Notes: generated by a model not told the origin, from the sequence alone. 64,000 nucleotides of DNA from Colius striatus (GCF_028858725.1 NC_084767.1:15515895-15579894), one strand, 5' to 3'. Positions 1-15,679 are shown, counted from the first letter of the stretch. Made by a program: numbers and translations.

Positions 1-3000
1 AGGGTTTTTTTTTTTCTCTAACTGGATTAGCATAGAAGTTGTTTTTTATTCAGAGCTGGAAGGTAACATCTCAGTATATAAAGCTCCAAACAGCAATGGG
101 CTGCTTGGTCAAGCTGTTTAAGTTTCCCACCTGGAGCTAGTTGAGTTTGCTGATGAAGTTGCAGCTCAGCTGCTCACCAGCATGGAAGCTGGGGAAGGAC
201 TTTGGAGTGGGTTGTTGTCAGTGAGCGTCAGTGCTGGAGGATGCTCTTCTGGGGAGTGAAGGTCAGGAGAACCTTAATATCCAGAAGGTGTTTCCTAGGT
301 GTGGGCAAAGTGTTTGATTTGGCTTGTCTCGTAGCTCCCTTCCCATGGCAGGAACAAATATTGTCTTAGTATAATGACTGTAATGATGAAAATTCATTGT
401 CTTAAATGATGAGTATCTTCCTGGTCTGTGTCCCCAGCTTGCCCCACAGATAAAAGCTGTAATGCTCTTTGCTTAAGATAACAGGGAGTCAGCCCTCATG
501 ATCCAGTTCCTGGATGGTTTCACACAGCAGCAGAGACAGACGCTTCTCAAACTGGAGTACTGTACCTGCATGTTTTTAAGCTTCTCACCTGCTAATGGTG
601 AATGAAACAGTCTCCAAACCCTGCCATAAAGTCATGTCCCACCAGGAGAAGGTGGATGAGGAGCAGGATGATGTGGCCTTTAACCTTGAGGAGTTTATCC
701 CGGGGTGCAGCTGCTGTATACTCTGCTGTGGCCTGACAGCTTTTGCAGTCAGATCCAGGGGTGGGGAACTTGGCTAAAGGTTTTCTTGTCTATGTAGCCT
801 TTACAGTGGGGTGAGACATGCGAATAAAAGCATTCAGACTTTGGATTTACGATGTCAGGCTTTAAATGCAAACAGCTAAACAGGGAGGAGGTTTCAAGGG
901 GACAGAGTGAACCCTGCAAGGGCACCAGCAGCAGGTCTGAGACAAGTTCTTGGACAAATTTGACATCCCCAGAGCTGCAGACAGGGCTCTGATGTCTTGT
1001 ATCTCTTTGTATCTCCTTAGAGACGCACTTCTAATCCTTTGTATCTGTGCAAAGCATGAGAGGAGAATTTCTCTGTTGTTATCTTGCTCTGTCCAGACTT
1101 TCCTTCACTTCTGCACGCGAAGTGCAGGCTGAAGGCACAGCCCAGACCTTGAGTTTCTGGGAGAACTTGGGGTCACTGTCTCAGTTGTGCCAGAGAGGTT
1201 CTTGGTGATTTACAGCATATTGTGCTGAGGGAGTTGGCAGATGCTGTGAACTGGCGGAGGAGGGAGATGGTCATGTGCAACAAAAACACTGTTTTCTGGC
1301 AAAAACAAGGAGAAAGTCTAGCCCGTGTGCTTACCCACTGAGTACATCACAGTGCTTAAAAATCATCCTACAGAGAAGTAACGGGTAGTGTGGTTGAATG
1401 GTATTAACTCTGAGTTTCCAGTCAGTTGGTTGCTCTAAGTGCTATCTCTGAATACTTTCTCCATGAAGGAATGTCATCAAAGCAGATAATTAAATAATGC
1501 CCAAGGCTCTTTGACCCTGAAGCATGCAGGGCTGAGGGGAGGGCACGAGTCACACAAAAAATAGTACTGTTTTCCTTGTTGCTCAACCTTTCGTGTTCTT
1601 TACCTTGTAAATAAAAATTGGCATTGGTAGATTCAGCAGACCCTAAAAAAAAGCCCCTTAGAGTCAGGTGCCAAGTGGAACTAGGTCCTGAAAGGAGAAT
1701 GTGTGAAAAAGCTTGGCCATGGAAAGAGAACAGCAGCTATGTTAAACTAATGAGCAGTGTTTGAAACACCAGCCTTGTTCCTTTGAACACCACTTACATT
1801 AAAGCAGCTGTAACTGAAATCGCTAGTCCTGCATGCCCTGTGTTTTCCCTTGGTCTCTTGGCCACCTCTGTTTACTTAGTGGAACCACCAAAACCCTCTC
1901 ATTTTGTGGCTGTGCTGCTATTGTTTAATTGCAGTTCTGACTATTCACATGGAGTATCAAGTGTCAAACAACCCTTAATTAAACAGAAGCTTTCTGAACA
2001 CCACCCGAACCATTCATTTCTGCTTTCTGAAACCTGTAGAACAGTTTCTTCTTTGCCTTATGTAGGTGTAAACCCATAGTAACCCCGCTGAAATACACCA
2101 ATTTATTCCCATCCCACAGCTCAAGTAAGATCCAACCGAAGCTCCAGGGACAGCAGTTCATCTTCCCAGAGTAAGAACTTTTTTTCCTAACATGACTGCA
2201 AATTAATTCAACAGCTAATACTATACTTTGTAACTGAGAGTCTCCTGAAGTGGTACCTGAGCCTATTTTTGCCAAGCCCCTGCATATTGGTGGGGATGTT
2301 ATTGCACAACCTTGCCAAAATGAGTGATTTAGGGAGTCCCTGCCTTTTTGAAGGTTTGTGTCCTACGTCCATGTGCTACTGAAGGCATCTCTCTCATCCC
2401 AGAAAATCAGTGCAATAGTAAATTTTTCTCTCCTTCTCCCACCTTCCTGCATTCCTATATTGCTTCATGCTAGTTGGGCCAAAGGCTGTGTGCTGTGGTT
2501 GTCTGAAGATTGGTTCAATCTTGGCAAGCTAAAGAGAGGAAAAAGCTCTGGAGAGGATGCTGCAGGTCTTCTCCCATCTGGGACACTAATCTGAGTATTT
2601 CCACAGTCCAACCATCAATTTTTCATGGAATTTGTGAGGAGGTACTTGTCTCTCAGACCTCTAACCTACTGTTGGGCAGGACTACAGCAGGCCAGTGCTT
2701 CCCATCTTAGTCATGCCTGCTGCCAAGCTGGAAGTTTAAAAGCTAAGGTGATATTAGCATACAAAATTGGCTACTCAGAGCCCCCCTGAAATGCTTTTTT
2801 AACTGACGAAAGTGGGAAAGGGAGTGAAGCCTCCAGGCTGCTACAAAGACAGTCAGGGGACGCCTGGGGGGTCAGTGCCATGTGGGGCTCTGCAGGATCC
2901 AGGTGTATGTGCTGATGGAGAGGGGCTGTGTACTGATCAGTGAGGCCCCTGGGTGCCTGGGGTAACTTCCCAGCCTGGCCGTGCTCTATAGACACTGTGG

Positions 3001-3070
3001 TAATGGAAATCCAGGAAGATGCTAGTAAGAGTTGCAATGTAAACCGTATTTCTGCAAGGCTCAGAGGCAG
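1..3070. other. Intergenic, nothing recognised
   Basis: I see no exon, RNA gene or repeat that I can support here. The open frames are short (under 125 codons), lack family resemblance and are not flanked by coherent splice sites. Isolated plus-strand AATAAA hexamers near 823 and 1610 are not tied to any coding sequence. The 3' end of the beta-thymosin gene on the minus strand marks the right edge. Confidence 0.5.
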
Positions 3071-3088
3071 CTGATCAGAAGAAACCTG

Positions 3089-3094
3089 TTTATT
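3089..3094 (-). terminator. Poly(A) signal of the beta-thymosin gene
   Basis: AATAAA on the minus strand, about 290 bases beyond the thymosin stop codon. It is the first such hexamer I see downstream on that strand. A 3' UTR of roughly 300 bases is in line with the family. Cleavage would fall near 3065-3080. Confidence 0.5.
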
Positions 3095-3379
3095 GTGAGG
3101 CTTAGGATAACAATTTTTACGCAAATTGCTTTTTTTTGGCAAGTAATGGGGTTGATACAGAATGTGGAATTACAGTTTTAAGAATACAGACACAAATACA
3201 TAGTATCTCATTCAACCCACACAAAACAAACTTCTTCCCCGGGGAACACTAAATGAGCAAATGTTTGCTAAAATAAATGAGCAACAAACATGGGGTGGAG
3301 GGGGGACAAAACAACCCAACCCAATTGTGGAAGCCAAAACCCCACTGAAGAAGCAGCAGTCACATCTTCAATTTTATGC

Positions 3380-3417
3380 TCAAGCTGTACTTTCACTTTG
3401 CTTTTCCTGTTCGATAG
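3380..3417 (-). CDS. Beta-thymosin, last coding exon (residues 34-45)
   Basis: Follows a strong minus-strand acceptor (pyrimidine-rich tract ending TCTGGCAG at 3418-3420). Its first two bases complete the Thr codon opened by the upstream exon. It then encodes IEQEKQSESTA and a TGA stop at 3380-3382. The T-I-E-Q-E-K string is the conserved C-terminal actin-binding helix of beta-thymosins, and the SESTA tail is variable within the family. Together with 4391-4490 the coding length is 138 nt, or 45 residues plus stop, the usual 43-45 residue size. Confidence 0.9.
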
Positions 3418-5414
<1,997 letters not shown>

Positions 5415-5500
5415 CGTCTGGCTGCTCTCTCCTCAGCTGCTTGGTGTCGATCTGAGGCAGTGTGAGTTGAAAAAGGTCAGGGTAATCCCTCCTCTCCTCC
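5415..5500 (-). other. Probable non-coding exon 1 and promoter of beta-thymosin
   Basis: On the minus strand a purine-rich, moderately GC-rich stretch ends GAGCAGCCAGACG followed by the donor GTAATG at 5414. Just upstream is a G-rich box (GGGGCGGGGGGAGG, about 5497-5510). An AT-rich TATA-like segment (AATATTAATAG) lies at about 5519-5530. A short 5' UTR exon about 1 kb before the coding exon fits known beta-thymosin genes. The start site is a guess. Confidence 0.4.
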
Positions 5501-5529
5501 CCCCGCCCCAGCCCATCGCTATTAATATT

Positions 5530-7930
5530 GATTAGTTTAGCACTGGGATTGCTCAGCGTTCAGGGAAGGGACAGATTGCTGCTGCAGAAAGTGGATGAGG
5601 GACAGAAAAAGGAAAACTGGCATGGAAAACTGCCAAAATGCATCTTGTTTTTTTTTCTTCTCTCATTTACTGAGACAGTAATATTGAAGTTTCCCTTCTT
5701 GCCCTTCCTTCACAATGCTGAAGTGCAGAGTTAAGGTGAAGTCTGCAGTTTGTTTAAGGGCTGGTGCTTCAGTTTGTGGGGAGTTTTTAGGTGAACTCAG
5801 CCACTCAGGCGGGTGGAAGCAGGTGCTCAGGGCTCAAAGGGCTCTAAGCACAGGGGTGGTATGATTGCTACAATCTAGGGCCAAATCTGAGATAAACAAC
5901 AGCCTGAGTATCACGCTGATGTTCAGGAATGTGTCCTGAAAGAAAGAACAACGAATCTTTAATTCCACCTCCCCCAGTTTTGGTAGCTACAAACCCACTT
6001 GCTGGTGCCTTCCACCAGCCCCACAGCACGAGGCTCTGTAAGTCAGACTGAGTGGTTGCCCATGGCCGACCTTCCTGCCTTCACTCTGCAAGAAGCCACG
6101 TTTGCCTGTCCTGCTTGCATGGCCATTCCCTGGGAGTCCATCACAATGGTGTGGACTGCATCAAACTGGCTTGCAGGGCACCTCTTCAGTTGCAGCAAAG
6201 GGAGAATGAGCTGGAGGTGCTTTCTTTTTTTTTTCCCCAGAGAAACCTTTAAGATGGCTATTAGCCCTTGCCTGTGTTTGCAAGACAGATTTTGTATTAG
6301 ATATGGGCACTACCTGTAGCCACCTCATATAGCTGCTGCTGTCAAAGGCTGTCAAAAGCTCCATCCTTGGAGTTGTGATGTGGCTTCAGATAAACAGGAC
6401 AAAACTACTTGAGGAATCATTATCCAAGGCCCTCAGGTTTGGTGGGAGAAGGGCTGTGTGTGTCCTCCTAGATGCTGGTATGATTTTCCTCTTGTGTAAC
6501 TTTGGATGGTTCCATCTGAATTGCTTGTCTAGACTCTGTCATAATCAATAGGGAGGTAACTAACTTGGGATAAAATTAATTGTGCCCTAGGAGTATTTGA
6601 ATTTCTCTGCTGACTGTAAAGGGAGCCTGGACAACAAGCTCAGGGAGACTGAGATATGTCTCAGCTGTCTGAGAGCTCTGGGAAGGTGGTGTGGATCTTT
6701 CTGTTGGCATACTAAGCTCAGGGAGAGAGGGTTTGAGTCAGATATGTGTGTGAGGTTTTAAATGGTTTTAAATGTGTTTCAAGGGTGTTGTCTACCAATG
6801 CGTATTTAAATCAAAATAATGAATGCAAATGCAGAAAATATGTTTGTTTTTACTCAGCAGCATTCATAAATAGCAGTTCCTTTCTATTCAGTGATTCTGT
6901 CCTCTATCCATCCTGTCTTCCATATCTTCTGAGAGTACAGTGGTTGCTGTGTGCCCAGGTAAACAGCTGTCCAAGAGCAAGTTTTCTCTGGGGCCATGCC
7001 TGCTGTATTTGAGGTAAAGGACAATGGAGTACTGTAGTGGTGGAAAAACCTGCATGAGACATTTGACTGGAGCTCTGAAGGCATGGTCTGGGTTCCATTG
7101 AGCTCAGCCCTCTGCAAATATGGCTGCGCTGCTTCTGGACCTAAAATTGCATTGACACTAATGTAGCCACATTTTTGTTATGCTAAAAGCTCCGTTGGCT
7201 TGTGCAGAGTGGCTTGGTTGCCTCTGTAACTGCAGTGACTGTCCACACAAAATCCATATGTGTGTGTGTGTACCAGCCACATTTAGCATCAGGATGTGGT
7301 TCCCTGGCTTCTACTCCCTTAGTCCAACCAATTGTCAAACATAGAAATCTGTGTTCTTGACTGAACACCGCTGGGAGTAAGCAGGAAGGTGGCCACTGAG
7401 TGAATATTCAGTGTAAGCCATAGCTGAGATTTGGCACTGAACAGTCTGTTTAAAGAGAGAGCATTACCCTTTTCTTTGTAGGCTGGACACCACACTTAGA
7501 AGACCAGAAAAGACTTAAACCCACAATATGAATTATTCATTAATTCAGACAGTTCATGAGTTTCGTTGTTTTAAAAATATTTGGCCATTGCTACAAGTAG
7601 CAGAAATCTGACAAGAGATTATAAGGAGAAAACTTCTGAACTTTTAGACTGGTGCAAAATCTCTCTCTCAGATGTAGAGAACAAGCAAAGAAGAATTTCA
7701 CATCTGACTTTCTGTGCACAGTCACAGGCTTGGCCCCTAGTACCCACAGCTGAGCTCAGACTTTCCTAAACATGCTAAGATGGCATGAATACACTTTTTT
7801 TATTCACCACCACCATTTTACTTGCCAAATTTATTGAGAGACCTAGTATTAAAACCAGAATGGGATTAATTGTTTGGGGTTTTAGGCTGAAAATGACCAG
7901 GCTTTTAATTGATATTGGGTTGGGTTTCTG
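5530..7930. other. Intergenic, nothing recognised
   Basis: No coherent exon or repeat family is seen. There is only a short TG run at about 7259-7271. Frames on both strands are under 110 codons and isolated. Confidence 0.45.
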
Positions 7931-7934
7931 AAGA

Positions 7935-8101
7935 AGATGCAACAGTGTGGTGGAGTCCCCATCCCTGGAGATATTTAAAAGCCGTGTAGCTGAAGTGCTG
8001 AGGGATGTGGTTCAGTGGTGGACTTAGTGCGAGGTGAGGTGAGTGGCTGGACTCGATGATCTTAAAGGTCTTTTCCAACCAAAATGATTCTAGGGTTCTA
8101 T
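7935..8101 (+). mobile_element. CR1 LINE 3' fragment, sense
   Basis: Carries typical CR1 3'-end wording: GGTGGAGTCCCCATCCCTGG, then GGACTCGATGATCTTAAAGG, TCTTTTCCAACC and a terminal ATGATTCTAGGGTTCTATG. CR1 is the dominant LINE of birds and most copies are 5'-truncated like this one. It is non-coding and degraded. Confidence 0.85.
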
Positions 8102-8890
8102 GTTTACATACTTTGTGCAGGACAAACAGCCACAAGTAGTTTTCATATAGAAAGCTTGAAGTTTGGCCTGAGGGCGTTGTCAGTGTGTTGGGGCTGTTCA
8201 TGGGAGGGAAAGATGGGTAGGTAATACTTTACTCATATGTCTTTTACCTTCACTAGGAACTGAGATGTTCTTGCTGTAACAGCAGCAACTTGATAGGTTT
8301 TTAATGTCAGGATTTCAGAGTCACCACCTTTGGTAAAGGGAACACAGCAGTGACCTGGCCTTGGGATGACAATGGCAGCAAAGAACCACAGTGACCTTTG
8401 AAGTGCACAGAGGAAGCTGCTTGATCCAGCATAGAGAGGTGAGGAAATGCAGCAAGCCAGTGGAGCAAACAAACTGTAGGATGATCCTATACACGTAGGA
8501 CACATAAAGCCATATTGGCAAGGCTGTGTCTGAAAAGCTGCCTCTGATACAATGGAAATTGCATTTTATTTCAATCTGCTGCCAAAGGATGGAGGTCTGA
8601 GTCAAACCTGCCAGGACTGACACCTCTGATACCAGTGAGTCACCCACCACTGACAGCATTAAACCGTGCCTGGCAGTGCAAGCCACTGAGTGTCTGTCAG
8701 ACACCCACAGAGAGACAGGGGAAAACAAATGCTTGCTACCAGGACTCAGTAATAGGTGAGAGGAAAGGTTTAAAGGGAGATGAAGTGGAAAGGAAAATTC
8801 AGAGGAGAGTCAGGAGAGTGAGGCTGGAAGGTTTGGATCCTGCTGCCACTTGGCTTTTCCCCTTGGCTGCCCATGACTTGGCAGCAGCAA
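8102..8890. other. Spacer between two CR1 fragments
   Basis: No gene recognised. Part of it could be older, diverged CR1 sequence, but I cannot show that by eye. Confidence 0.4.
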
Positions 8891-8891
8891 G

Positions 8892-9318
8892 CGCAGCCTG
8901 TGAAAGGCTGGGGCTGCAGGAACAGGCTGAGAGAATGGGGATTGTTCAGTCTGGAGAAGAGAAAGCTTCAAGGAGACCTTAGAGCAGCCTTCCAGTCCCT
9001 AAAGGAGCCAACAAGAAAGCCAGGGGGAGACTTTTTACAAGGGCATGTAGTGACAGGACAAGGGGTAATGGCTCCAAACTGAAAGAGGGGAGATTGAGAC
9101 ATTAGGAAGAAGTTCTTCCCTGTGAGAGCGGTGAGGCTCTGGCACAGGTTGCCCAGAGAGGCTGTGGATGTCCCATCCCTGGAAGTGTTCAAGGACAGGC
9201 TGGACAGCGCTTGGAGCAATCTGGTCTGGTGGAAGGTGTCCCTGCCCATGGCAAGGGAGTTGGAACGAGATGGCCTTTGAGGTCCTTTCCAACCCAAACC
9301 ATTCTGTGATTCTATGAC
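8892..9318 (+). mobile_element. CR1 LINE 3' fragment, sense
   Basis: About 425 bases of well-preserved CR1 3' end: GGCTGAGAGAATGGGG, AGGAAGAAGTTCTTCCCTGT, AGGTTGCCCAGAGAGGCTGT, a GGTCCTTTCCAACCC segment and the terminal ATTCTGTGATTCTATGAC. It is the best-preserved repeat in the window. Long frames on both strands across it (for example 8968-9504 minus) come from the repeat and are not genes. Confidence 0.95.
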
Positions 9319-12300
9319 ATAAAGACTATGGCCGTTCATGGGCTGGGGCATGCTGTGCTCATGTTTGGCACAAGAGGTGCTTTGGAAAAGCAAAGTTTTA
9401 TGAAGACTAGGTGGGCAAGAAGAAGGGGGTTTCTTTCTCGGTGGTGCAAATGTGGGAATCAGATGGCATCTGTTTCTATGGGGAGCTGAGGAGGGACAAA
9501 GCACCCTAACGCGAGCAGCCGCTTAGAGGAACAGACGCTCAAGCAGATCAGTGTCTGTAGCTGAGCCAATAAGCTGACACAACTGATTTTATAATCACAT
9601 TAGTGCTGTCTCGAAATAACACACCCACTCAAATATAACAGTGATTTCATTTTCAAAATCTTGCAGTATTTTTGGTGCTAAAGCTACGGGATTAATTTTT
9701 CAAGGTCAAAAGCTAGGCTGGAATCTGCATGCATCCTAATTCCTTTAGGTCCCTATGAGCACTGAGCACCTTCCAGAAAGGCAGCAGGATTGGGCATGTT
9801 ATAAGCCATCCTTAGAAGGTTTCCCTTCCTTAGGGGAATAGAAAAAAAAAAGACTACAGCTTCACTGAAAGGGTTTTCTTAGTTCTGTTTGTGCCTTTTG
9901 TTCCATCTTGCTGCCAAAAAAAATATCCATGTTTGGGAACGGAGACAGGTTCCCAGGCTAAGAGACAATGAATCCTGGGGGTGTAAGGAAGGCAATGATC
10001 TCCCTTTGGCAGTGTCTACAGTAACGCTGCACTGCCCATGAGTAAATATGCAATACTCATCTTCTACTGTGCGATTTATCATTACTTAAGGTGTTTCATT
10101 TTCCTTATCAGGACCATTGAACCTTAAGGATAGGTGCATACAGAGGATAGGGGAGAGGAGAGGCTAGTTACAGCTAGTCCTTCTGCTTGAGGGTCTTTTT
10201 TTCACTCCTTGTTTTCCAAATAGCTCTGGGGTTTAGACAGTGTATACTAAGTGTCCCATTGCAGTAAAGAGCAAAAAGAGAGAACAAAAGGTAGTGGGAG
10301 TGGAAATTTCCTCTCTCCCTCTTTTAAAAGATAAAAAAACTTTGGTATGGGGGCGAATTTGTAAAAGTTTAACCAGATGGAGAATCTTGCAACAGAACTT
10401 TCTTGACAACTGACCTAAAAGTGTGTCTTCCAGTATAAAGTACCTGGCTTTGGCCTGGCCTTTTCTAGCAAAAGGCAGTGATGCTTCTGCGCATTATTAA
10501 AGGAAAATGTCCACGCAAGTGCTTCTGTCCCAAAGAAGGGAAAGAAGCATGTGATGAATTAGTCACATTAGTTAATATACTATAGGGCACATGACAGTTT
10601 GTGGTGAATATTGGCGTAAAAACACTAGTTTAGCACAACTTCCAGTCAAGTCTATTTTTTTTTCCCCTTTACACTCTGGACAGAAGCATCTCTTGCAAGA
10701 AGCAGCAGCTCTTTGGGAAAAAGTAAGACAGAAGTCTTGGGTGACCATTGAGAGTGTGCTCAAATGTATACCTTCTCAGTGTAGCTGGCTGTTCTGGGAT
10801 TAAACACCCCACTGCTGGATCTCTCACTCTCTTTGCTTTAAACAAAAAGAAAAACACCATTCCTTAGGAAGATTAAATTGTGGCACCCAGCATGCAGCAA
10901 ATAGATAACCAACATAATCCAAGAGAAGATAATAAAATCCAGAGGTGTGCTAACTTGATATCCACGTCAGGTTTCCTTTTTTGTCCAGAGGAATAATGAC
11001 AATAGGTGAGTCTGTCATCCCAACCCATGTTGTGCTGGGGTAGATATGGAGGCGTAGTATCCTTGACTTCTGGGACACAGGGTTATGGCTGTAGTTTTGA
11101 TGGGTGCCTAACAAGCACTTCTCTTTGTGTTGTCAAATCATTCCACTTTCAGTAGCCTTGGGACCTCCGGGCAGCTGAAGGTTTTATGTTTTGGGGAAAG
11201 GAAGACCAACCCTGAAGTTTTTCATCTGCTTCAGGAAATGAGGCTGCTAAAGCAGAGGGACAGCCCAGGCAGACAGCTGTCTTTTCTAGCTGACCTCCTT
11301 GAGCAATTTCCAGAACAAACTCTTGTATTTTTGCAAGCCAAACACAGAGGCATTTAGGTATTGTGTACAAGGTCAGCAATTATGTAAGAAAATGGTAATC
11401 AGTAAGTTCTACATTTGTTAACTTCTGCCTGCTCAAATGAAAGCAGCAAGTATGTTATGTTAAATGCTGGTTTTCTTCCCTAAAATGTGTGAAAAAAGGA
11501 GACTCTTTTCCTCCCACAGCATCTGAAGTGAACAGCTATCTCTTCAGAACCTGACCAAATTAGAACATTTTCAATGGCGCTTTTTTTTTTTTCACTAAAA
11601 AATAAATATATAAGTGCAGAAACCAGCTGCAGTCTCAAGGCCATTGTCTTTGTAACAGGGTTAGCTTGAGCTGTGTGCACTCAAACTGACTCCTCTGGAG
11701 TTAGTGTACTCTGACTGTGAGCGACCACACCATGAAATAACATGGGAGCAGCAGAGAGTGATTGTGTTGGCAGCAGATGAGTTGCGCTAACTTGAACCAT
11801 AGCCTTTCCTCAACTCGAGGTGAAAGCACCATGACAGCTCCAGAATAGAGCCTTGTAAGTGCAAAGAACAGCAATTCAAATGGGGCGGGAACATTCAAGT
11901 CTTCATTCAAGTTAACTTTTAAGTGGAGACTAGCTTTAGGGCATGAGTTCATGTCTGTCCACAGCCAGAATTGGTGAATGCAGAGAAAAGCAAATAGGAA
12001 GTAAGACCCAAAAGTGTGCAGTATTGTAATTTTTGCTCGTCTGATGCCTACACTGAATGATTCCTGACTTTGGATGAATACTAGCTTGCATAAAATTCAA
12101 ATAACTGAGCTGTCTACAGATGGGAGGGGGGAGTGTGGGAAGAGGAACAGAAGGAAGGAAATGGAACTGAGAAGATTGAATTAACCTTTCAATGTCTTGA
12201 ATTTCAAGAAGGGAAGAATTATCTCCTGTTAAGTTTGCAACCATGCAATTAAAATGTGAACAAGCCTTAAAAGCCACATTTGCCCCGTATTTCTAGATCT

Positions 12301-15300
12301 CCACTTTAAAGACAGATCTTCCAAACCCAAGATTTAGATCCAAAAAGTATCAAGAGGCAAGAAAACAAATCTTACGCTGAAAAATGTTTATTTTAATCAT
12401 AGAACTCTGGTAGAGAAATGAGTAAAAATGTGTGACCTTTAGTAGAACGTGTGCCCTTGATATCAAATGCAGTTTTAAAAAATCCTTACATGTGCGTCTA
12501 GTAACGACAGTCAGTCTTTGGAAAGATGAATGGTCTTCTTCCAGTTGGAGTTTCTGTTTCCAGAAAATAGGTTCTTTCACCTTGAGTGCTTGAGTGATGC
12601 GAAGCTTCAGTTATTAATACAGGGCAAAGCTTTATAAAATGGATTTTGATTTTTAGGTGTCCTTTTGGACACTGTGTGTCAGAAGAACTGAACCCTCAGT
12701 GTTTTCAGAGCTTCTGTGGAGAATTATGGTTGTCCAACACAGCCAAGTGTCTTGTGCTGGGCATCCCAAAACAAAATGTTTGTCAGACAACTCTATAATG
12801 CTAGAAAAGCAATGAAGACTCAGTGTGGAGACATGTCTCTCTTTCTGGATGTAATATGCACGAAGGGAAAGCATTTTGCTACCAGTTGGAAAGTGTAACT
12901 GTCAGTTCTTCTTTGGCGTTGAAAGGACTCACATTTGACAGTATTTTTGCAAGATATCAACAGGATCCACTTAAGACAAAACATGAGCACCTCCAAGTCC
13001 AAGAGAGTATACAAAATATAAATGTAGATGGACAATTAAAACCAAAAGCAAATAACTTTGCTGACACAAACTGCTGACATACAATATGCAGGTATTACAG
13101 CAGCCAATATCTTGCTTTGATAAGCATCATATTCCCATTTCCTTCTAGGAAGACAATGACCCAGTATGAAGGTGAAGAATGGCTTGGCAGGCTGTCAGCC
13201 TTCAGAGGGTTGGATGGCTTTGCAGAATTGATTTAAGTTCTGGAGTATTCTAGCTCAGTTTGTACTAAGCCTTGTACAACGGTGAGCACAGCTTGGGTAG
13301 GGCTATTTTTCTTTCACGTGCTTCAGTTTCTGTTGAGTAGTAATGCAGGGCTGTTGCTGGAACTAGACTTAACTGGTAATTGAAGTGTTTGGAGAATATT
13401 TATTCTAAAGTCACGTTAGGTCAGGACTGACATCAGGGACCCAGGAAGGAAATATGGCTCCAGTTCTTGGGCTACATATATTTGGTAGTAACAATTTGTG
13501 CTTTTCCTGAAACAAGGGAATTATGCTAGTAATAATGTCAAGTCTACTGAGTTACTTCGTGAGATCCTAGCAGTAGAATCTCTGCAAAACTTTTAAGCTG
13601 AATAACTTATCTGGACTTGTAAAATAACACAGAGAACTTCAGAAATGGCTCACCCTTCATGGTGTGGCTCTGGATGTGGACTTCTTGACAAGACACTGGT
13701 GTCATGGTACTCTGGCTCTTCAGTCCTAGGAGCCAGATACTGACCAGACATATCTTCTTCCAAGCTTCTGGAACTGCACAGCAGCTGGGGAATGAGTGCT
13801 TCTCTTGAGCAGCCTCACACCAAGGCCTTGTCACTATGCAAGGCAGTGCATTGTTGTATGTCCAATGTCACATGGTGGGATTGCAGACATGCACCTGCAC
13901 AACCCCTGCTCATGCTGAGACTGCTCAGCATGTGCCTGTGGGTTTGGCAAGGGTAAAGGAGCCCATGTGAGCTTCATGCTGTCTTGTCTAGACTGCTGAA
14001 GCTGGACTGGGTGTCTGAGCTGTGTGGCAATCTGAATATCACACAGGATAATTACAAAATACTACCATAAAATTTGAGCTGTGCCATGAGATACTGGAAA
14101 ATGGAAGGGGACAGCTACCACATGGCTCCATTGTAATTTGTAACAGTGATCTGAGAGGCAGAGGCTTTCAATAGCTGCATTTTGGGGTGTAACCATGCAG
14201 ACGCTCGTTCAGTTGTTGCCTCCCTAGTTGTTTACTATCACAAAGAGCAGCTAAAGCACCTGTACTCCCAAGTTCTCCCCAACCTTTCAGGAACAGGCAG
14301 TGAGAAGATAAAGTGAACAAAAAAGACTAAAATGGCAGCCTGGGACTGCATATGCCTGCCCCCTGCAAAGAACGTTGGAAGCGTTTGAAAGGAGGAAGGA
14401 TAAGCTGGCACAAAATGGCGTACTCAGAGCCAGTTCAGAGGAGGGAAGACACTGTCTTGGACTCAAATCCAGCAAACAGGTGCTGTGCAGCGCCTGCCTA
14501 CCTGCCTGCCTCTGCTGTCTGTCTCCTCTCACCGTGTGTTTTCTGTGTCGGGTTTCTTGCAGCTTTATTGCTGTCAACTGGCCAATGTATCTGCTGAAGA
14601 GCCAGCTGGAGTCCGCTCTCTCCCATGTTTCATCAACAGAATTGCCAGCTTGCTCTGATTCAGTATCTTTATTGTTGTTGATGAGGCTAAATGAATCAGA
14701 AAGAACACAGCTATGTATACAAAATACAAATTTGGAAACCTCATCCCGATGTGAGCAGATTTCATTAGCTGTTCAAGTGGAGAAATCTGCTTGTAGAAGC
14801 AGACCAACAGCACATACAGACCTGCTGAGAGGTCATTTTCCCTGACCCCTACACATTTTTCTTATGGCACTTCGTGATGATACCAAATCTTCCATCAGAA
14901 AAGTATAGTGTTAGATCTGATTAAAACCAGACTAATTCACTGTGGGATTGTGACTCTCCCTTCTTTGTATTCTAAATGTAAAACCTCATAATGAGTCTTA
15001 TAAATGTATTGCTAGATAAAATGTAGAATCCATGTTGGAAAGCCTGAAACAAAACCCTCCCAGCAACTGGCAATATGGAAGTTTCAATTAATACTATCCT
15101 TTTTTTCTTCCTTCCATATATTTTTTGTCGTCAGTTATTCATGGGAAGAAAAGCTTTTCCTAAGAGGATTTTTCCTAACTAAATCCAAATTTCCTCAAAT
15201 GCTACATTAAACCCACCACCTATGGCTGCTGGCACCGCATGACAGAAAAAGCTGTTGTAGTTTCAACGTGGCATGTGGGAACCGCAGACTGTCAGGCACG

Positions 15301-15600
15301 GGTTTTAACACTTCTGGTGTAAACTCGCATCTCCTCACTAACTTATGCTGACTTGAGTTTAAGGGTGCTAAATTTTGTATTTCAAAACGCATTAGCTCTT
15401 TGTCAAAGGGCACCTTGTTACTACTGGCACGCGCACACTTGGGAGAGGTTTGGAAGCGACCGCTCTTGACACTTCAATTCAGAAAATCTACAGCAAGTAT
15501 TTGAGTACGGTGATGAGAAACCGCAGCGGAGCGGGAGGCTGCAGGGTGACAAGGGCGGCTGTGGGCACTCTCTGGGCACCCTTGAGCTCACATGGGCCGC
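9319..15600. other. Intergenic, nothing recognised
   Basis: Mostly AT-rich sequence without supported exons or RNA genes. A small perfect inverted repeat (arms CATGCTGAG and CTCAGCATG, 4-base loop) sits at 13911-13932. This stretch separates the divergent beta-thymosin and FAM13B genes and may hold enhancers, but nothing visible proves it. Confidence 0.45.
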
Positions 15601-15612
15601 AGCAGACAGATG

Positions 15613-15621
15613 GCTGAGTCA
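15613..15621 (-). promoter_or_regulatory. AP-1 / antioxidant-response-like site
   Basis: TGACTCAGC on the minus strand (GCTGAGTCA on the plus). It matches both the AP-1 core and the TGACNNNGC core bound by NRF2-small MAF. It lies just upstream of the CpG island. A match this short is suggestive only. Confidence 0.3.
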
Positions 15622-15679
15622 CCGCAAGGTTAAGAACAACGGAACGAAGTCTTCAGCTCATCGCCGGTTGTTCCCGGGT

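Noticed and set aside
820-1620. Plus-strand AATAAA hexamers as the 3' end of an upstream gene
   Set aside because: No coding exon precedes them in the window, and such hexamers are common in AT-rich DNA.
1-3070. Possible WNT8A or other neighbour exons at the left end
   Set aside because: In mammals WNT8A lies beyond the FAM13B promoter, so I looked for Wnt cysteine-rich exons on both strands. I found none; the gene may be outside the window.
8968-9504. 178-codon minus-strand frame
   Set aside because: It runs antisense through the CR1 fragment at 8892-9318 and has no protein resemblance.
13911-13932. 9-bp inverted repeat with 4-base loop as an RNA gene or terminator
   Set aside because: Short stems like this are expected by chance in 64 kb, and nothing nearby supports a transcript.
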